A DNA stretch of 53,074 bases from Oligoflexia bacterium. GTDB taxonomy: Bacteria; Bdellovibrionota; UBA1018; CAIPTA01. The stretch lies in contig CAIPTA010000008.1 in assembly GCA_903867855.1 (NCBI GenBank), positions 1-53,074 of the forward strand. Direction: 5' to 3'. The notes under the pieces are model-generated. The model did no database searches. It saw nothing but the letters and a program-made list of their open reading frames with translations, and was not told the origin of the DNA. Shown here one piece after another: positions 16,845-25,725 of this stretch; within the stretch, counting starts at the first letter, position 1, and every line of letters starts with the position of its first letter. The translations under genes and the position numbers were made by a program.

Positions 16845-17765
16845 CTATTTAGTGCGTGCCTGCTCTGCGTCGAGCTCCTGCTTAATCCCGTCAAGCTTTG
16901 TTTGTTCCGCATTAAACGCTGCCGTTAGTGCCTGAACATCGCGTTCGTTACTTTGAGCGGCACTGGATAGCGACTGATTTTGCTGTTGCAGCTGTTTTAG
17001 CCGGCCCTCTTGAATATCCAGATTTCTTTTAATTTCAGCGGCAGACTCTTTTAAATCATCTTGTTTCCCTTGAATATCCGCTGGCGCACTTTTTATTTGG
17101 GCTGACCAATACTGCTTCACATTGCCCCGTTCCGCTTGCAGCTGACTATAAAGCTGCTTTTGCTCTCCGAGCTGAGCCGAAAGCTCTTGTAGTTGTTGCT
17201 TGCTCGCCGGATCCTTCTGCCCTCGTAACGCGAAGATATTTGCGTTGGTTTGGGTGATCACTCCCTGTTGATAGGCTATTTGCCGCTCAATTTGAGCTAA
17301 GTCGATACTCTCTTGGGTCTTCTTTTGTTGAGTGGCGCTCTGCAATTGTTTATTCGTTTGTGATTCACCCGATTGGATACCGTTGAGTTGCCGCTTTAAT
17401 TGATCTACCAATTGCTTTTGTTTTTGAATGGAATCCTTTAAGGATCCAGCATCTTTCCCTCTTAATCCAGCCCTGGCCTCTTCCAGGGCATTTCTCGCTG
17501 CATTCACTTTTACGATTTGCATCTGCATCAAATTCTGGAGATTTTGCGCCGCCGATTCATCTGCCTTCACAATCGTTTCTGTTTTTTGTGTTTCTTGGTT
17601 GAGGGTAGCCTGCGCCTTTTTGAGTTCCTCTTTCACACTGGCCATTTGCTTTTCCAGCTGGCTAACGTGTTCGCGCTCTAGAATGAGCGCATTTGTGGAA
17701 TGATAGGCAAGGCCCATTGAAGCAACTAGCACTGAAAATAGAATGAATTTAACGGTAGCTCCCAT
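16845..17765 (-). CDS. Membrane-anchored coiled-coil protein
   Basis: A 306-residue protein. One hydrophobic segment (residues 5-24) is followed by almost uninterrupted heptad-like sequence rich in Gln, Lys, Glu and Ala to the C terminus. No globular domain or enzyme motif is visible. It would form a long coiled coil outside, or anchored to, the inner membrane. It lies 81 bp upstream of the cyclase gene on the same strand, so the two could be co-expressed. Function unknown. Confidence 0.8.
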   Translation of the reverse strand: MGATVKFILFSVLVASMGLAYHSTNALILEREHVSQLEKQMASVKEELKKAQATLNQETQKTETIVKADESAAQNLQNLMQMQIVKVNAARNALEEARAGLRGKDAGSLKDSIQKQKQLVDQLKRQLNGIQSGESQTNKQLQSATQQKKTQESIDLAQIERQIAYQQGVITQTNANIFALRGQKDPASKQQLQELSAQLGEQKQLYSQLQAERGNVKQYWSAQIKSAPADIQGKQDDLKESAAEIKRNLDIQEGRLKQLQQQNQSLSSAAQSNERDVQALTAAFNAEQTKLDGIKQELDAEQARTK

Positions 17766-17844
17766 GCTTCCATTCTAGCGAGAAAAAAAAATTAAGTGAT
17801 AAATTCAGCAATTATTTTAGGGAAAGCTGATAGAATAAATCCCA

Positions 17845-19356
17845 ATGATTCTCTCGCAAGCACTCAATAATGCCGCTTTAAAAAATAGTAGCCAAGCCGC
17901 CATCCTCGATCTAGGAAAAACCATAAATTTTGGAGAACTCCGGAAGCGTGTAGGACAGCTTAGCTATCTACACCAAGTGGAGATTGGCGCTGGCAAGCGA
18001 GTAGCATTTCTCTCTCAGAACAATACGGCAGTAGTGCAAAGCTTCTTGGCTTTTTCGAATTTGGGCATCGCTAGTATTTTTATCGACCCCAAAGAAAGTA
18101 ACGACGAAATCCTACAGGTACTGAAAGATTTAGAAATCTCCCATATAGCCATCAGTGGAGATCAAAAATCTCGCATCAACGACTTAATGAGAACTTCAGG
18201 GATTTCTCTCAATGTTATTGAAATTGAAAAGAAAAAGGGCGGTGAATACGATCCCTCCTACTCGCCCCCTCCAGAACGCGCCTTGAAGGAAACGGATCAA
18301 ATTTTAATCTTACGTACCGATGATCAAAGTGTTCCCACGAAGTATATTTTTTTCAATCATAAACAAATTTATACTGCGGTGATCTCCATTCGTCGCTTCT
18401 ACCAACTTCGGGAGACGGATCGCTTTTTCACCACGATGAACTGGGCACATCCCTTTGCCCTCATACACGGTATGTTATTACCGATCTTGAATACTGCTTG
18501 TTGCGCCATCGATCCGCAGTTACCCACCGGGGAAGAGTTCGTTGAATATTTAGCGAAGCAGCACATCAACCGTTTTGTGGATTCCGGCAAATATTTCTTT
18601 CAACTTTTAGCGCTTTGCAAAACACACAAGTATATGTTGCCGGGAGTGAAATCAATCACCGTCGGCGTCGGCACGCTACCTATGGGCTTATGGAGAACTT
18701 TTTCTCTCCTTAAAGTACCAGTTTTACAATGCTATGGCCGACCCGAGAATCTTTGGACAATCGCGATGCAATCGCTAGAAAATCCAGAGCAAAGTCAAAG
18801 CCTCCACTGCCTCAATGGCTATAAATATAAAGTGCTCGACTCTGCTGGTGATGAACTTCCCACAGAAAATAATCCGATGGGTCCGCTCGCGATTTGCGGC
18901 GAATCGGTGATGCACGCGTATTATCACCCCAATAAGGCTTTGGTGGAAAAGGCGAGCAAACAAAAAATTCGCGGCACTTGGCTATATACCGGTGATATCG
19001 CCTCCTTAAGTGGCAATGCGAATGAAGGATTCAAGCTGGAGTTTCTGGGAAAAAGCGATGAGGTTATTCAACGAGGTGATATCTATGTGAATGCCGATCG
19101 CATTGATTCTGTTGCGAAAGAGCTGCCCGGCGTTTTGGACGCTGCCGGTTTCATTCTGTATCGCGAGTCTGGCCCTTGTTTCGCTTGCGCAGTGATAAAA
19201 CAAAACCCTCTACTCAAAGAGTATGAGCTGCTACTGCAGTTGCAATCACGCCTCGATGCCACTTGCCAGCCCACCGATTTATTCTTTGTGGACGAAATTC
19301 CTAGAGACGCTTTCGACAATGTTCGCCGCAAATCTCTACAACTAAAGTTTTCCTAG
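17845..19356 (+). CDS. ANL-superfamily (AMP-binding) protein with eroded catalytic motifs
   Basis: A 503-residue protein with the fold markers of acyl-CoA/aryl-CoA ligases: a substrate-side COG region, LYTGDIAS (A7 motif) and FLGKSDEVIQRGDIYVNADRID (A8 hinge). Key catalytic pieces are changed. The Ser/Thr/Gly-rich P-loop (usual YTSGTTGxPK) reads LRTDDQSVPTK. The YGxTE motif reads YGRPE. The A10 catalytic lysine in GKVxR is replaced (DNVRR). It therefore may bind a carboxylic acid or nucleotide without making an adenylate, or act as a regulatory pseudoenzyme. Its 3' end overlaps the PilZ-like gene by 4 bp. Confidence 0.8.
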   Translation: MILSQALNNAALKNSSQAAILDLGKTINFGELRKRVGQLSYLHQVEIGAGKRVAFLSQNNTAVVQSFLAFSNLGIASIFIDPKESNDEILQVLKDLEISHIAISGDQKSRINDLMRTSGISLNVIEIEKKKGGEYDPSYSPPPERALKETDQILILRTDDQSVPTKYIFFNHKQIYTAVISIRRFYQLRETDRFFTTMNWAHPFALIHGMLLPILNTACCAIDPQLPTGEEFVEYLAKQHINRFVDSGKYFFQLLALCKTHKYMLPGVKSITVGVGTLPMGLWRTFSLLKVPVLQCYGRPENLWTIAMQSLENPEQSQSLHCLNGYKYKVLDSAGDELPTENNPMGPLAICGESVMHAYYHPNKALVEKASKQKIRGTWLYTGDIASLSGNANEGFKLEFLGKSDEVIQRGDIYVNADRIDSVAKELPGVLDAAGFILYRESGPCFACAVIKQNPLLKEYELLLQLQSRLDATCQPTDLFFVDEIPRDAFDNVRRKSLQLKFS

Positions 19357-19811
19357 AATTTCATCCCCGGCTTAATGATCGAAACCTTCTCATTCAATCC
19401 CTCCACGAAAGCCAAGTATCGGCGCCGCTCCGCCTCCGAGCCAAATCGGAGCCGCACCTTCACTCGGTAGGTAGCAGCATTTCTAAAGGTATCCGAACCA
19501 GAAATTCGATAGCTTCGGCACCATGCCACGGTTCCGCGGTAAGCCACCGCATCTTTTGAGATAAAAGATAGCTGCACATTATGATGATTCGGCAAACGTT
19601 CACGCATAAAGAAGCTGGCAGAAATATCCTCTAAATCAGAGAGGAAGCAAAATCCGGAAACTGGATCTTCCATCCCCGTTGGCCAAATATAGGCTCGAAT
19701 TCGGCTTGTTTTTAAGCGCAGGCGAATAGCAATTTTTTTCGGATTTATTCCTTGTCGCTTTAAAACGGGCATACTCAGCATTGTACTATTTAATTGATGC
19801 GGCCATACCAA
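19353..19811 (-). CDS. PilZ-like domain protein
   Basis: A 152-residue protein resembling PilZ domains. An Arg-rich stretch (RLRLKTSRIRAYIW) is followed 25-30 residues later by DLEDISASFFMRE, in the place of the D/NxSxxG motif, and then beta strands ending in a helix (ERRRYLAFVEGLNEK). The c-di-GMP-binding RxxxR is only partly conserved, so ligand binding is doubtful. The start may be TTG 19811 or ATG 19781 or 19772. Confidence 0.6.
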   Translation of the reverse strand: MVWPHQLNSTMLSMPVLKRQGINPKKIAIRLRLKTSRIRAYIWPTGMEDPVSGFCFLSDLEDISASFFMRERLPNHHNVQLSFISKDAVAYRGTVAWCRSYRISGSDTFRNAATYRVKVRLRFGSEAERRRYLAFVEGLNEKVSIIKPGMKF

Positions 19812-19920
19812 AAAATTACTTTCCCCAAATCACTCACGGTAGCGTTTTACCTTGGCGCGAAGCATTCTGAGTATATTCCTTTTCCTACACGTGCTAAGAA
19901 ATACGCAAGCGGAGAAATCT

Positions 19921-21099
19921 ATGAAACTTAGTAAAATATTTTATGCGTTTTTAATGGTGTTCATTCTAAGCGCTGGCTTAGCTCAGGCCTTGCCAATCAA
20001 AACACAAACACTCGGCCCCTACCCTGGGAAAAACCAAGCCGGCGAAAAGCTCCATCGCTGGGTGGTGCTAGAGCCTCAAGAAAATCAGTCTGTTCTCTTC
20101 CTGGTGGTAGATGAGTTTTTGAACAAAGGGCAAGAGAGCCTGCCGCAGGTGATTGCCCATCGAGAAATTATCCCGCATGCGAATTCCGCCGAGCTCCATG
20201 AAAAGATAAAATTCTATTCTCACTTTGTGGATGGCCAGCAATTTATGGATGCTTCGCTTTCTGCGAGAACGATTAGCGAGCGTCCGATCCCTGGTAAACC
20301 TTTGTGGGTGCCGGTGAAAAATTCGTGGTCGGCACAAGATGAGGCAGACTATTCCGCCTGGGTTTCGAGTACTGTAACGGTGGATTTTGTCTACGGCTCT
20401 TCGCTCAGTGTGGATTGCGCGGATTGGGCCATGTTGGTGCGCTGGGTATACGCGCGCGACCATCGGCTTCCGATGGCCAACTCTCTCGCCGGATCTGGGC
20501 AATTATTTGGTCACTTCTCGAGTAATGCAGAATGGGATCAACTTCCGAGCGATCCAGACTGGCGCAAGGACCAACGCTTCCAGGCGGCCATGGCCTACCT
20601 ACTCAATAGTACTTTTACTCACTCCCTATGGCATGATCTCTATCCTGTAGTGATCAATCGCAACTATGTGCGACCAGGAACAATCTTTTTATTTTTGCGC
20701 CCAGATAATGGGCACACGCAAACCATCAAGAGCCTAGATGTGAATTACGATCTTTGCGGAAATTCAGATTGTTTCGTAACCTATTGGAGCACTGAACCGG
20801 CCTCGCAGGATGCGGTTGCCTCGATCATCCGTGAACCGGATACATTTGGCGGAATGGGAAATGTGTATTCGGGATTTCTCGGCTGGCGCTGGCCAAGAGT
20901 TAATGCTCATGGTCAGTGGGAACTAACTCCAGCAACTGCGATGCCTGGATATTCTACGATGCAATACTACCCTCCTGGTGTGCCCTCGATCGAGAACCCA
21001 CAAGACCCAAATACTCCAATGGATCAAGACCGCGAGAATGCCTACTTCTATTGGCTCTACAGTCTACTAGGAATGCACTCGTATAGGGCTTTACTTTAG
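19921..21099 (+). CDS. Exported papain-fold-like cysteine hydrolase
   Basis: A 392-residue protein starting at ATG 19921, after GGAG at 19911-19914. It begins with a signal sequence (MKLSKIFYAFLMVFILSAGLAQA). A cysteine precedes a helix in SVDCADWAMLVRWVYA (about residue 155) and a histidine lies in NGHTQTIKS (about 265). This arrangement is expected of an NlpC/P60- or transglutaminase-like Cys-His pair, with a possible third polar residue after it. Such enzymes cut peptides in peptidoglycan or protein. Two more cysteines (LCGNSDCF) may form a disulfide. Its end overlaps the convergent XRE-PAS gene by 9 bp. Confidence 0.72.
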   Translation: MKLSKIFYAFLMVFILSAGLAQALPIKTQTLGPYPGKNQAGEKLHRWVVLEPQENQSVLFLVVDEFLNKGQESLPQVIAHREIIPHANSAELHEKIKFYSHFVDGQQFMDASLSARTISERPIPGKPLWVPVKNSWSAQDEADYSAWVSSTVTVDFVYGSSLSVDCADWAMLVRWVYARDHRLPMANSLAGSGQLFGHFSSNAEWDQLPSDPDWRKDQRFQAAMAYLLNSTFTHSLWHDLYPVVINRNYVRPGTIFLFLRPDNGHTQTIKSLDVNYDLCGNSDCFVTYWSTEPASQDAVASIIREPDTFGGMGNVYSGFLGWRWPRVNAHGQWELTPATAMPGYSTMQYYPPGVPSIENPQDPNTPMDQDRENAYFYWLYSLLGMHSYRALL

Positions 21100-21762
21100 T
21101 CGCTCTGCAATTCCGAAGATGATAATATTATCTTTCGAATCTCGAAAGCGCTTGGCGAGCGCTCGAACTCTCGCTTCTCCGCCCTTCGCGGTTACGCGGT
21201 GAACATTCTCATAAGTAACATCACTTTTAATGAGTAAACTAATGCCCGCATCGATCTTGCTCACATCTGCAGGATTTATTTTATTAATAAAGGAAGAATG
21301 TTTAAAGGTATCTTCCACATCCATCTCGTAGATCGTATACATTTGTGCCGACCAATAAAATTGGTTTTGGGTCACATTCCACTCCCAATATCCCATCTCC
21401 GCAATCCCCTTCTCAAAATCATTGGATAGCGCGCGCTTCACTCCTTCTACTTCATAGGGCTCCACGAGTTGGGGCTCCGTCATGGGCGGATGCAAACTCC
21501 CTCGCAAGTCATGTACGGAAGGATCTCTGGTAGTAAGATCTGCTTTCTGGCTTGATGTAAAAAGTTCTAAAAAAATAGGCGTCGGATCTACGTTTAAACA
21601 ATTCAAAATCCGAAAAACAATTTCAATTCTTGGCGACATATCGCCGGCTTCAATCCGTTGATAGGTTCGGAAAGAAACACCGGATTTCGCTGCCACTTCG
21701 GATTGGGAAAGTTCCGCTTTTTTTCGCAAGCTGGTAATTAGATTCGAAATCTTTGTTTTCAT
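21091..21762 (-). CDS. XRE-type HTH regulator with PAS domain
   Basis: A 223-residue protein. Residues 5-60 are a classic XRE/Cro helix-turn-helix (LRKKAELSQSEVAAKSGVSFRTYQRIEAG). Residues about 115-220 are a PAS-fold domain of PAS_3 type (EMGYWEWNVTQNQFYWSAQMYTIYEM, later HRVTAKGGEARV). It is therefore probably a one-component regulator that senses a small molecule or redox state through the PAS domain. Its target is not evident. Confidence 0.85.
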   Translation of the reverse strand: MKTKISNLITSLRKKAELSQSEVAAKSGVSFRTYQRIEAGDMSPRIEIVFRILNCLNVDPTPIFLELFTSSQKADLTTRDPSVHDLRGSLHPPMTEPQLVEPYEVEGVKRALSNDFEKGIAEMGYWEWNVTQNQFYWSAQMYTIYEMDVEDTFKHSSFINKINPADVSKIDAGISLLIKSDVTYENVHRVTAKGGEARVRALAKRFRDSKDNIIIFGIAERLK

Positions 21763-21841
21763 GGAGATGTCTCTCTACTGGTTAGCCTTCAGTGTATTGA
21801 AAAAAAAGAAAATTACATGCAGAAAAGAATCTTTTTATGCG

Positions 21842-22720
21842 TCATTCCTGGCGCAATCCATGCTGGATTCGCTCCATGAGCAATCTAGACGCCTTTCCCA
21901 GCGAATCCAATGGGCGATGATAGAGCCGAGGGGAAAATTTATGCCGGTTGGGAAAATCTGTTTGGATGCGCACGAGACTCCCCTTGCGCAGCTCTTTTTG
22001 AATCAAAAAATCAGGCATCCAACCAAATCCCGCTCCGCACAGCAAAGCCTCTTTCTTAGAAAAGAAATCTCCCACTGTGAAGTTAGAGCTTTGTTCCAAT
22101 TCCAGGGTGCTCATCCCCAAGCGAGAACTAGATCCCCGAACGGTAATTAAACTATGCGACTTTAATCCTTCGAGCGTCCACTTGCCTTTTGCCAGGGCAC
22201 TAGCACTTGCCGCTACCAAGGTGCTACCGAATGGCTCCAGACGAATCGAGGGAAGACTCTCCACTTTTGGTGGTGAAATACTCAACATCATATCCGCTTC
22301 AAGCCGAGTAAACTTAATTTCCACTTCTTCATGAAACGCAACAATCGTATTTATCTTCGTGGTGGCGCCTTCATTCTTCACCTGCATCACGGCTTCTACG
22401 AGGGGCTTGATGGGCAGAATACCATCGTAGACTAAAGTTAGCTCTGGCTCCCATTCCTTCTTTAGATTCTGGCAAAGCTTCACGAGATCGCGCTGGGTGC
22501 CTAGCATCTTTTCACCAGCTATAAGTAGCGCTTTGCCATGGGCATTCAAGCGCGTGCGATACTGATTACGATCGAGCAGGCTGAGGCCAATATCCCGCTC
22601 CAGCGATTGAATTAGATAGTTAATGGAACCATAGCTTTTGTGGAGTTGCTTGGCTGCTGCCATATAGGTGCCTGACTGGTGTAAGGCCTGCAAGGCCTCT
22701 AATTGTTCTATCGAAATCAT
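21842..22720 (-). CDS. LysR family regulator next to the homogentisate operon
   Basis: A 292-residue LysR-type regulator: an N-terminal winged HTH (ISIEQLEALQALHQSGTYMAAAKQLHKSYGSINYLIQSLERDIG, residues 2-46) and a two-lobe effector domain (about 90-290). It is divergent from hmgA-hppD-phhA, and a 10-bp-arm palindrome lies between the two starts. LysR proteins usually activate the divergent operon when a pathway compound binds. Here the inducer would be an aromatic such as tyrosine, 4-hydroxyphenylpyruvate or homogentisate (inferred). Confidence 0.9.
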   Translation of the reverse strand: MISIEQLEALQALHQSGTYMAAAKQLHKSYGSINYLIQSLERDIGLSLLDRNQYRTRLNAHGKALLIAGEKMLGTQRDLVKLCQNLKKEWEPELTLVYDGILPIKPLVEAVMQVKNEGATTKINTIVAFHEEVEIKFTRLEADMMLSISPPKVESLPSIRLEPFGSTLVAASASALAKGKWTLEGLKSHSLITVRGSSSRLGMSTLELEQSSNFTVGDFFSKKEALLCGAGFGWMPDFLIQKELRKGSLVRIQTDFPNRHKFSPRLYHRPLDSLGKASRLLMERIQHGLRQE

Positions 22721-22738
22721 GGCAAAACAATATCATAT

Positions 22739-22761
22739 TTTTAGATAATGATTATCTAAAA
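22739..22761. promoter_or_regulatory. LysR operator palindrome
   Basis: TTTTAGATAA, three bases (TGA), then the exact reverse complement. It contains the T-N11-A core expected of LysR sites. It lies 19 bp before the lysR start and about 46-68 bp upstream of the predicted hmgA transcription start, the usual position of a LysR recognition site. It could also allow autoregulation. Confidence 0.8.
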
Positions 22762-22771
22762 TTAAGGCTTT

Positions 22772-22800
22772 TTTAACTAATATAGCTTTGCGATTATACT
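22772..22800 (+). promoter_or_regulatory. Probable hmgA operon promoter
   Basis: A -10-like TATACT (22795-22800) follows a weak -35-like TTTAAC (22772-22777) at 17 bp. A weak -35 is usual for an activator-dependent LysR target. The leader would be very short before the GGAGG at 22811-22815 and the ATG at 22820. Confidence 0.45.
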
Positions 22801-22819
22801 TTTAAGAATTGGAGGCACT

Positions 22820-23932
22820 ATGAGCATTCCCTATGTAAAAGGTATTGTAGCAAAGCAAGCCCACGTAGCTATTCCCGATGGCACCATAGAGGAAGAAATC
22901 GGCAGGAACGGCTTCTTCGGTCGCTATGCCCATATCTACCGCACGCATTCTCCTCTCAATTGGACTCGTATTGAGGGTCCACGCAAACCCCAGGCCTTCG
23001 ATCTTAGAAAAATGAAATTTCACGCAGAAACTAGCACTCGCCATACGTTTCTTTCCAATGAGGATGTAGCCATCTCTTTTGCTCGTGTGGAGAAGCCTAT
23101 GGATTACTTCTATCGCAATGCCGATGGCGACGAAGTGCTTTTCGTGCACCAAGGCGGCGGAAGATTGGAAAGTGACTATGGGCCTCTTAACTATAACAAG
23201 GGCGACTATCTCGTGATTCCACGGGGCACGGTGTACCGCCTCGCGCCCACCGATGCGAGTTCCTTCCTTGTGGTAGAATCTTTTTCCGAAGTGAACTTCC
23301 CCGATCGCGGCATGCTTGGCCAACACGCCCTCTTCGATCCAGCGATGATTCGTGTGCCTACTCCCGAGTTCGGCAACAACTCCACCATCTCAGAACGCCG
23401 CGAATATGAAGTGCGCGTGAAACACCGGGGCCAATTCACAAAAATATTTTATCCATTTTGCCCCCTAGATGCAGTGGGATGGAAGGGCACACTATCAGTG
23501 ATGCAACTGAATGTGACGGATATTCGCCCCGTGCTTTCGGATCGCTATCACTTGCCGCCATCAGCTCATTCTACCTTTGTAGCGAACAACTTCGTGATTT
23601 GCACATTCCTGCCAAGACCTTTGGAAAATGGCGATGATAAGGCGCTAAAGGTTCCCTTCTATCATTCGAATATCGATTTTGATGAAGTTATATTTTACCA
23701 CGAAGGAGAATTCTTCAGTCGCTCTGGCATCGATGAAGGCATGATTACCTACCACCCTCAAGGGATCCATCATGGTCCGCACCGCAAAGCAATTGAGCGA
23801 AGTGCTGATAAAAAACGCACTAATGAAATTGCCGTGATGATCGATACTAAGAATCCCCTTAATGTGCACGATGCGCATGAAATTGAAATTAGAGACTATT
23901 GGAAAAGCTGGCAAGAGAGGGAAGGGAATTAA
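22820..23932 (+). CDS. hmgA: Homogentisate 1,2-dioxygenase
   Basis: A 370-residue cupin-type dioxygenase that opens the ring of homogentisate to maleylacetoacetate using Fe(II) and O2. Family signatures include DEVLFVHQGGGRLESDYGPL, NFPDRGMLGQHALFDP, and the iron-site region FYHSNIDFDEVIFYHEGEFFSR with its later ligand in YHPQGIHHGPH. GGAGG precedes the ATG at 5 bp. It is shorter than the roughly 430-residue human/Pseudomonas type but fits the shorter bacterial type. First gene of the operon; hppD begins 1 bp after its stop. Confidence 0.95.
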   Translation: MSIPYVKGIVAKQAHVAIPDGTIEEEIGRNGFFGRYAHIYRTHSPLNWTRIEGPRKPQAFDLRKMKFHAETSTRHTFLSNEDVAISFARVEKPMDYFYRNADGDEVLFVHQGGGRLESDYGPLNYNKGDYLVIPRGTVYRLAPTDASSFLVVESFSEVNFPDRGMLGQHALFDPAMIRVPTPEFGNNSTISERREYEVRVKHRGQFTKIFYPFCPLDAVGWKGTLSVMQLNVTDIRPVLSDRYHLPPSAHSTFVANNFVICTFLPRPLENGDDKALKVPFYHSNIDFDEVIFYHEGEFFSRSGIDEGMITYHPQGIHHGPHRKAIERSADKKRTNEIAVMIDTKNPLNVHDAHEIEIRDYWKSWQEREGN

Positions 23933-23933
23933 G

Positions 23934-24962
23934 ATGAAAACAAATACGATTGGAATGCGCGGGATTAGTTTTGTAGAGTTTGCATCACCCTCCCCTATAC
24001 AGATGGAAAAAACATTCTATGAATTTGGCTTTTCCTTTATTGCAGAGAGAGATGACAATAAACTTTTTCGTCAGAATCATATTAATTTTTTACTCAATGC
24101 AAGCCCAGAATCCTATGCCACTTACTTCGCTAACACCCACGGGCCTTGTATTTCCGCGATGGCTTGGAAATTTAAGGATGCTAAGGCGTCCTATGCGCTG
24201 GCACTAGAGCGCGGTGCCCGGGCCTTTCTAGAAGGTGATTATCCAGTGCCAGCGATTTATGGCATCGGTGATAGCGTGATCTATTTCGTGGAGGAAGCTG
24301 ATCTTGCGGATACATTCGCGCCGCTTGGGTTTATGGAAGCCAAACATCCACACTTCACTAAGGAAAAAGGATTTCTCGCGATCGACCATCTCACCAATAA
24401 TGTGGTGAAAGGCACGATGAAGGATTGGTCGGATTTCTATAAAAAGATTTTCGAATTCACCGAAGTGCGCAGCTTCCACATTCAAGGCGAAAAAACAGGT
24501 TTGCAATCCTATGCCCTGCGCTCTCCATGTGGCACTTTCTGCATTCCCATCAATGAGGCGGACGAAAAAAAATCACAGATCAATGAATACCTGGAAGAAT
24601 ATAAGGGTGCCGGAATCCAACATCTTGCCTTCCTCACAAAGGATATTCTCTCCTCTCTCCACGAATTGGAGGGAAGCTCTATTCAAACTCTCGACATCAG
24701 CGAAAAGTACTATCGCACGGTGTTTGACCGCGTTCCCCACGTGAAAGAAGATAAACAGGAAATCGAACGGCGCCAAGTTTTGGTGGATGGCGATGAAGAG
24801 GGTTATCTTCTTCAAATATTCACGAAAAATCTCTTCGGCCCTATTTTCATTGAGCTAATCCAACGGAAAAACCACCATTCTTTTGGCGAAGGAAACTTCC
24901 AGGCTCTTTTTGAATCCATTGAGCGCGATCAAGAGAAGCGAGGGGTATTTAATGCAGACTGA
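23934..24962 (+). CDS. hppD: 4-Hydroxyphenylpyruvate dioxygenase
   Basis: A 342-residue vicinal-oxygen-chelate dioxygenase that converts 4-hydroxyphenylpyruvate to homogentisate. The C-terminal catalytic half shows IDHLTNNV (first His ligand), GIQHLAFLTKDI (second His) and GPIFIELIQRKNH (Glu ligand), plus the terminal GEGNFQALFESIERDQEKRG. I start it at ATG 23934, just after the hmgA stop; an in-frame ATG at 23862 lies within hmgA. It overlaps the start of phhA by 11 bp. Confidence 0.95.
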   Translation: MKTNTIGMRGISFVEFASPSPIQMEKTFYEFGFSFIAERDDNKLFRQNHINFLLNASPESYATYFANTHGPCISAMAWKFKDAKASYALALERGARAFLEGDYPVPAIYGIGDSVIYFVEEADLADTFAPLGFMEAKHPHFTKEKGFLAIDHLTNNVVKGTMKDWSDFYKKIFEFTEVRSFHIQGEKTGLQSYALRSPCGTFCIPINEADEKKSQINEYLEEYKGAGIQHLAFLTKDILSSLHELEGSSIQTLDISEKYYRTVFDRVPHVKEDKQEIERRQVLVDGDEEGYLLQIFTKNLFGPIFIELIQRKNHHSFGEGNFQALFESIERDQEKRGVFNAD

Positions 24963-25662
24963 AAAAATCCTTGCTCCAACACTTTCACGGCCAAGGCACT
25001 TCACTCGAGAAGAGCAGGAAACCTGGGCTGAAATCATGGATAGCCATCGCAAGAAACGAAAGAATCAGTTGCATCCAATTTTCCTAGAAGGCCTCGAGCT
25101 CCTTGAGATGGATACGAATTCCATCCCGGATATCCAAACTGTTAACAAAAAACTAAAAAAACTCACCGGCTGGGAAGGAGTTTTTGTGAAAGGCTTCGAG
25201 GATCCAAGATCCTTCTATCCCATGCTAAGGGACAAACAATTTCCCATTGGTAATTTCATTCGCTCCAAACAAGATTTAAGCTATACGCCAGAACCTGATA
25301 TCGTGCATGATTTCTACGGGCATATTCCATTTTTGGCCAATAAACTCTATGCCGACTACTGCCAAAAGCTAGGCGAACTCTCTGGCAGAGTGATTCACGA
25401 TGCCGCTAAGTTTCGGGAGTTTGAACGGCTCTTCTGGTTCGGTGTTGAATTCTCCCTTGTGAAAACCCAAAATGGAATCCGAATTTTCGGAGCAGGCATC
25501 GCTTCCTCGATCGGAGAGTGCGAATATGCGCTTAGTCAAAAACCAAAGGTGATCCCCTTTGATATTGATCTCGTGCGCAAAAAAGAATTTCGGATCGATG
25601 AAATGCAGCGAGAAATTTTCCTCCTGGAAAGTCCAGAGCAACTCTACGCATCTCTAGATTAA
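24952..25662 (+). CDS. phhA: Phenylalanine 4-hydroxylase
   Basis: A 236-residue pterin-dependent aromatic amino acid hydroxylase (monomeric bacterial type) that turns phenylalanine into tyrosine. The iron site is clear: two His in PDIVHDFYGHIPFL (about residues 118-131) and a Glu in FWFGVEFSLV (about 163-172). SSIGECEYAL near the C terminus is also typical. It starts at ATG 24952, inside the end of hppD. Tyrosine aminotransferase, maleylacetoacetate isomerase, fumarylacetoacetase and pterin dehydratase are not in this window. Confidence 0.94.
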   Translation: MQTEKILAPTLSRPRHFTREEQETWAEIMDSHRKKRKNQLHPIFLEGLELLEMDTNSIPDIQTVNKKLKKLTGWEGVFVKGFEDPRSFYPMLRDKQFPIGNFIRSKQDLSYTPEPDIVHDFYGHIPFLANKLYADYCQKLGELSGRVIHDAAKFREFERLFWFGVEFSLVKTQNGIRIFGAGIASSIGECEYALSQKPKVIPFDIDLVRKKEFRIDEMQREIFLLESPEQLYASLD

Positions 25663-25725
25663 TCGTTTGCATGCAGAGATTCGCCTAAGGTATAAATCAT
25701 CTACACAACTTGGGAGGATTTTATC

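Noticed and set aside
22802-23326. 174-residue ORF antisense to hmgA
   Set aside because: hmgA is certain on the plus strand; the antisense frame has no motif.
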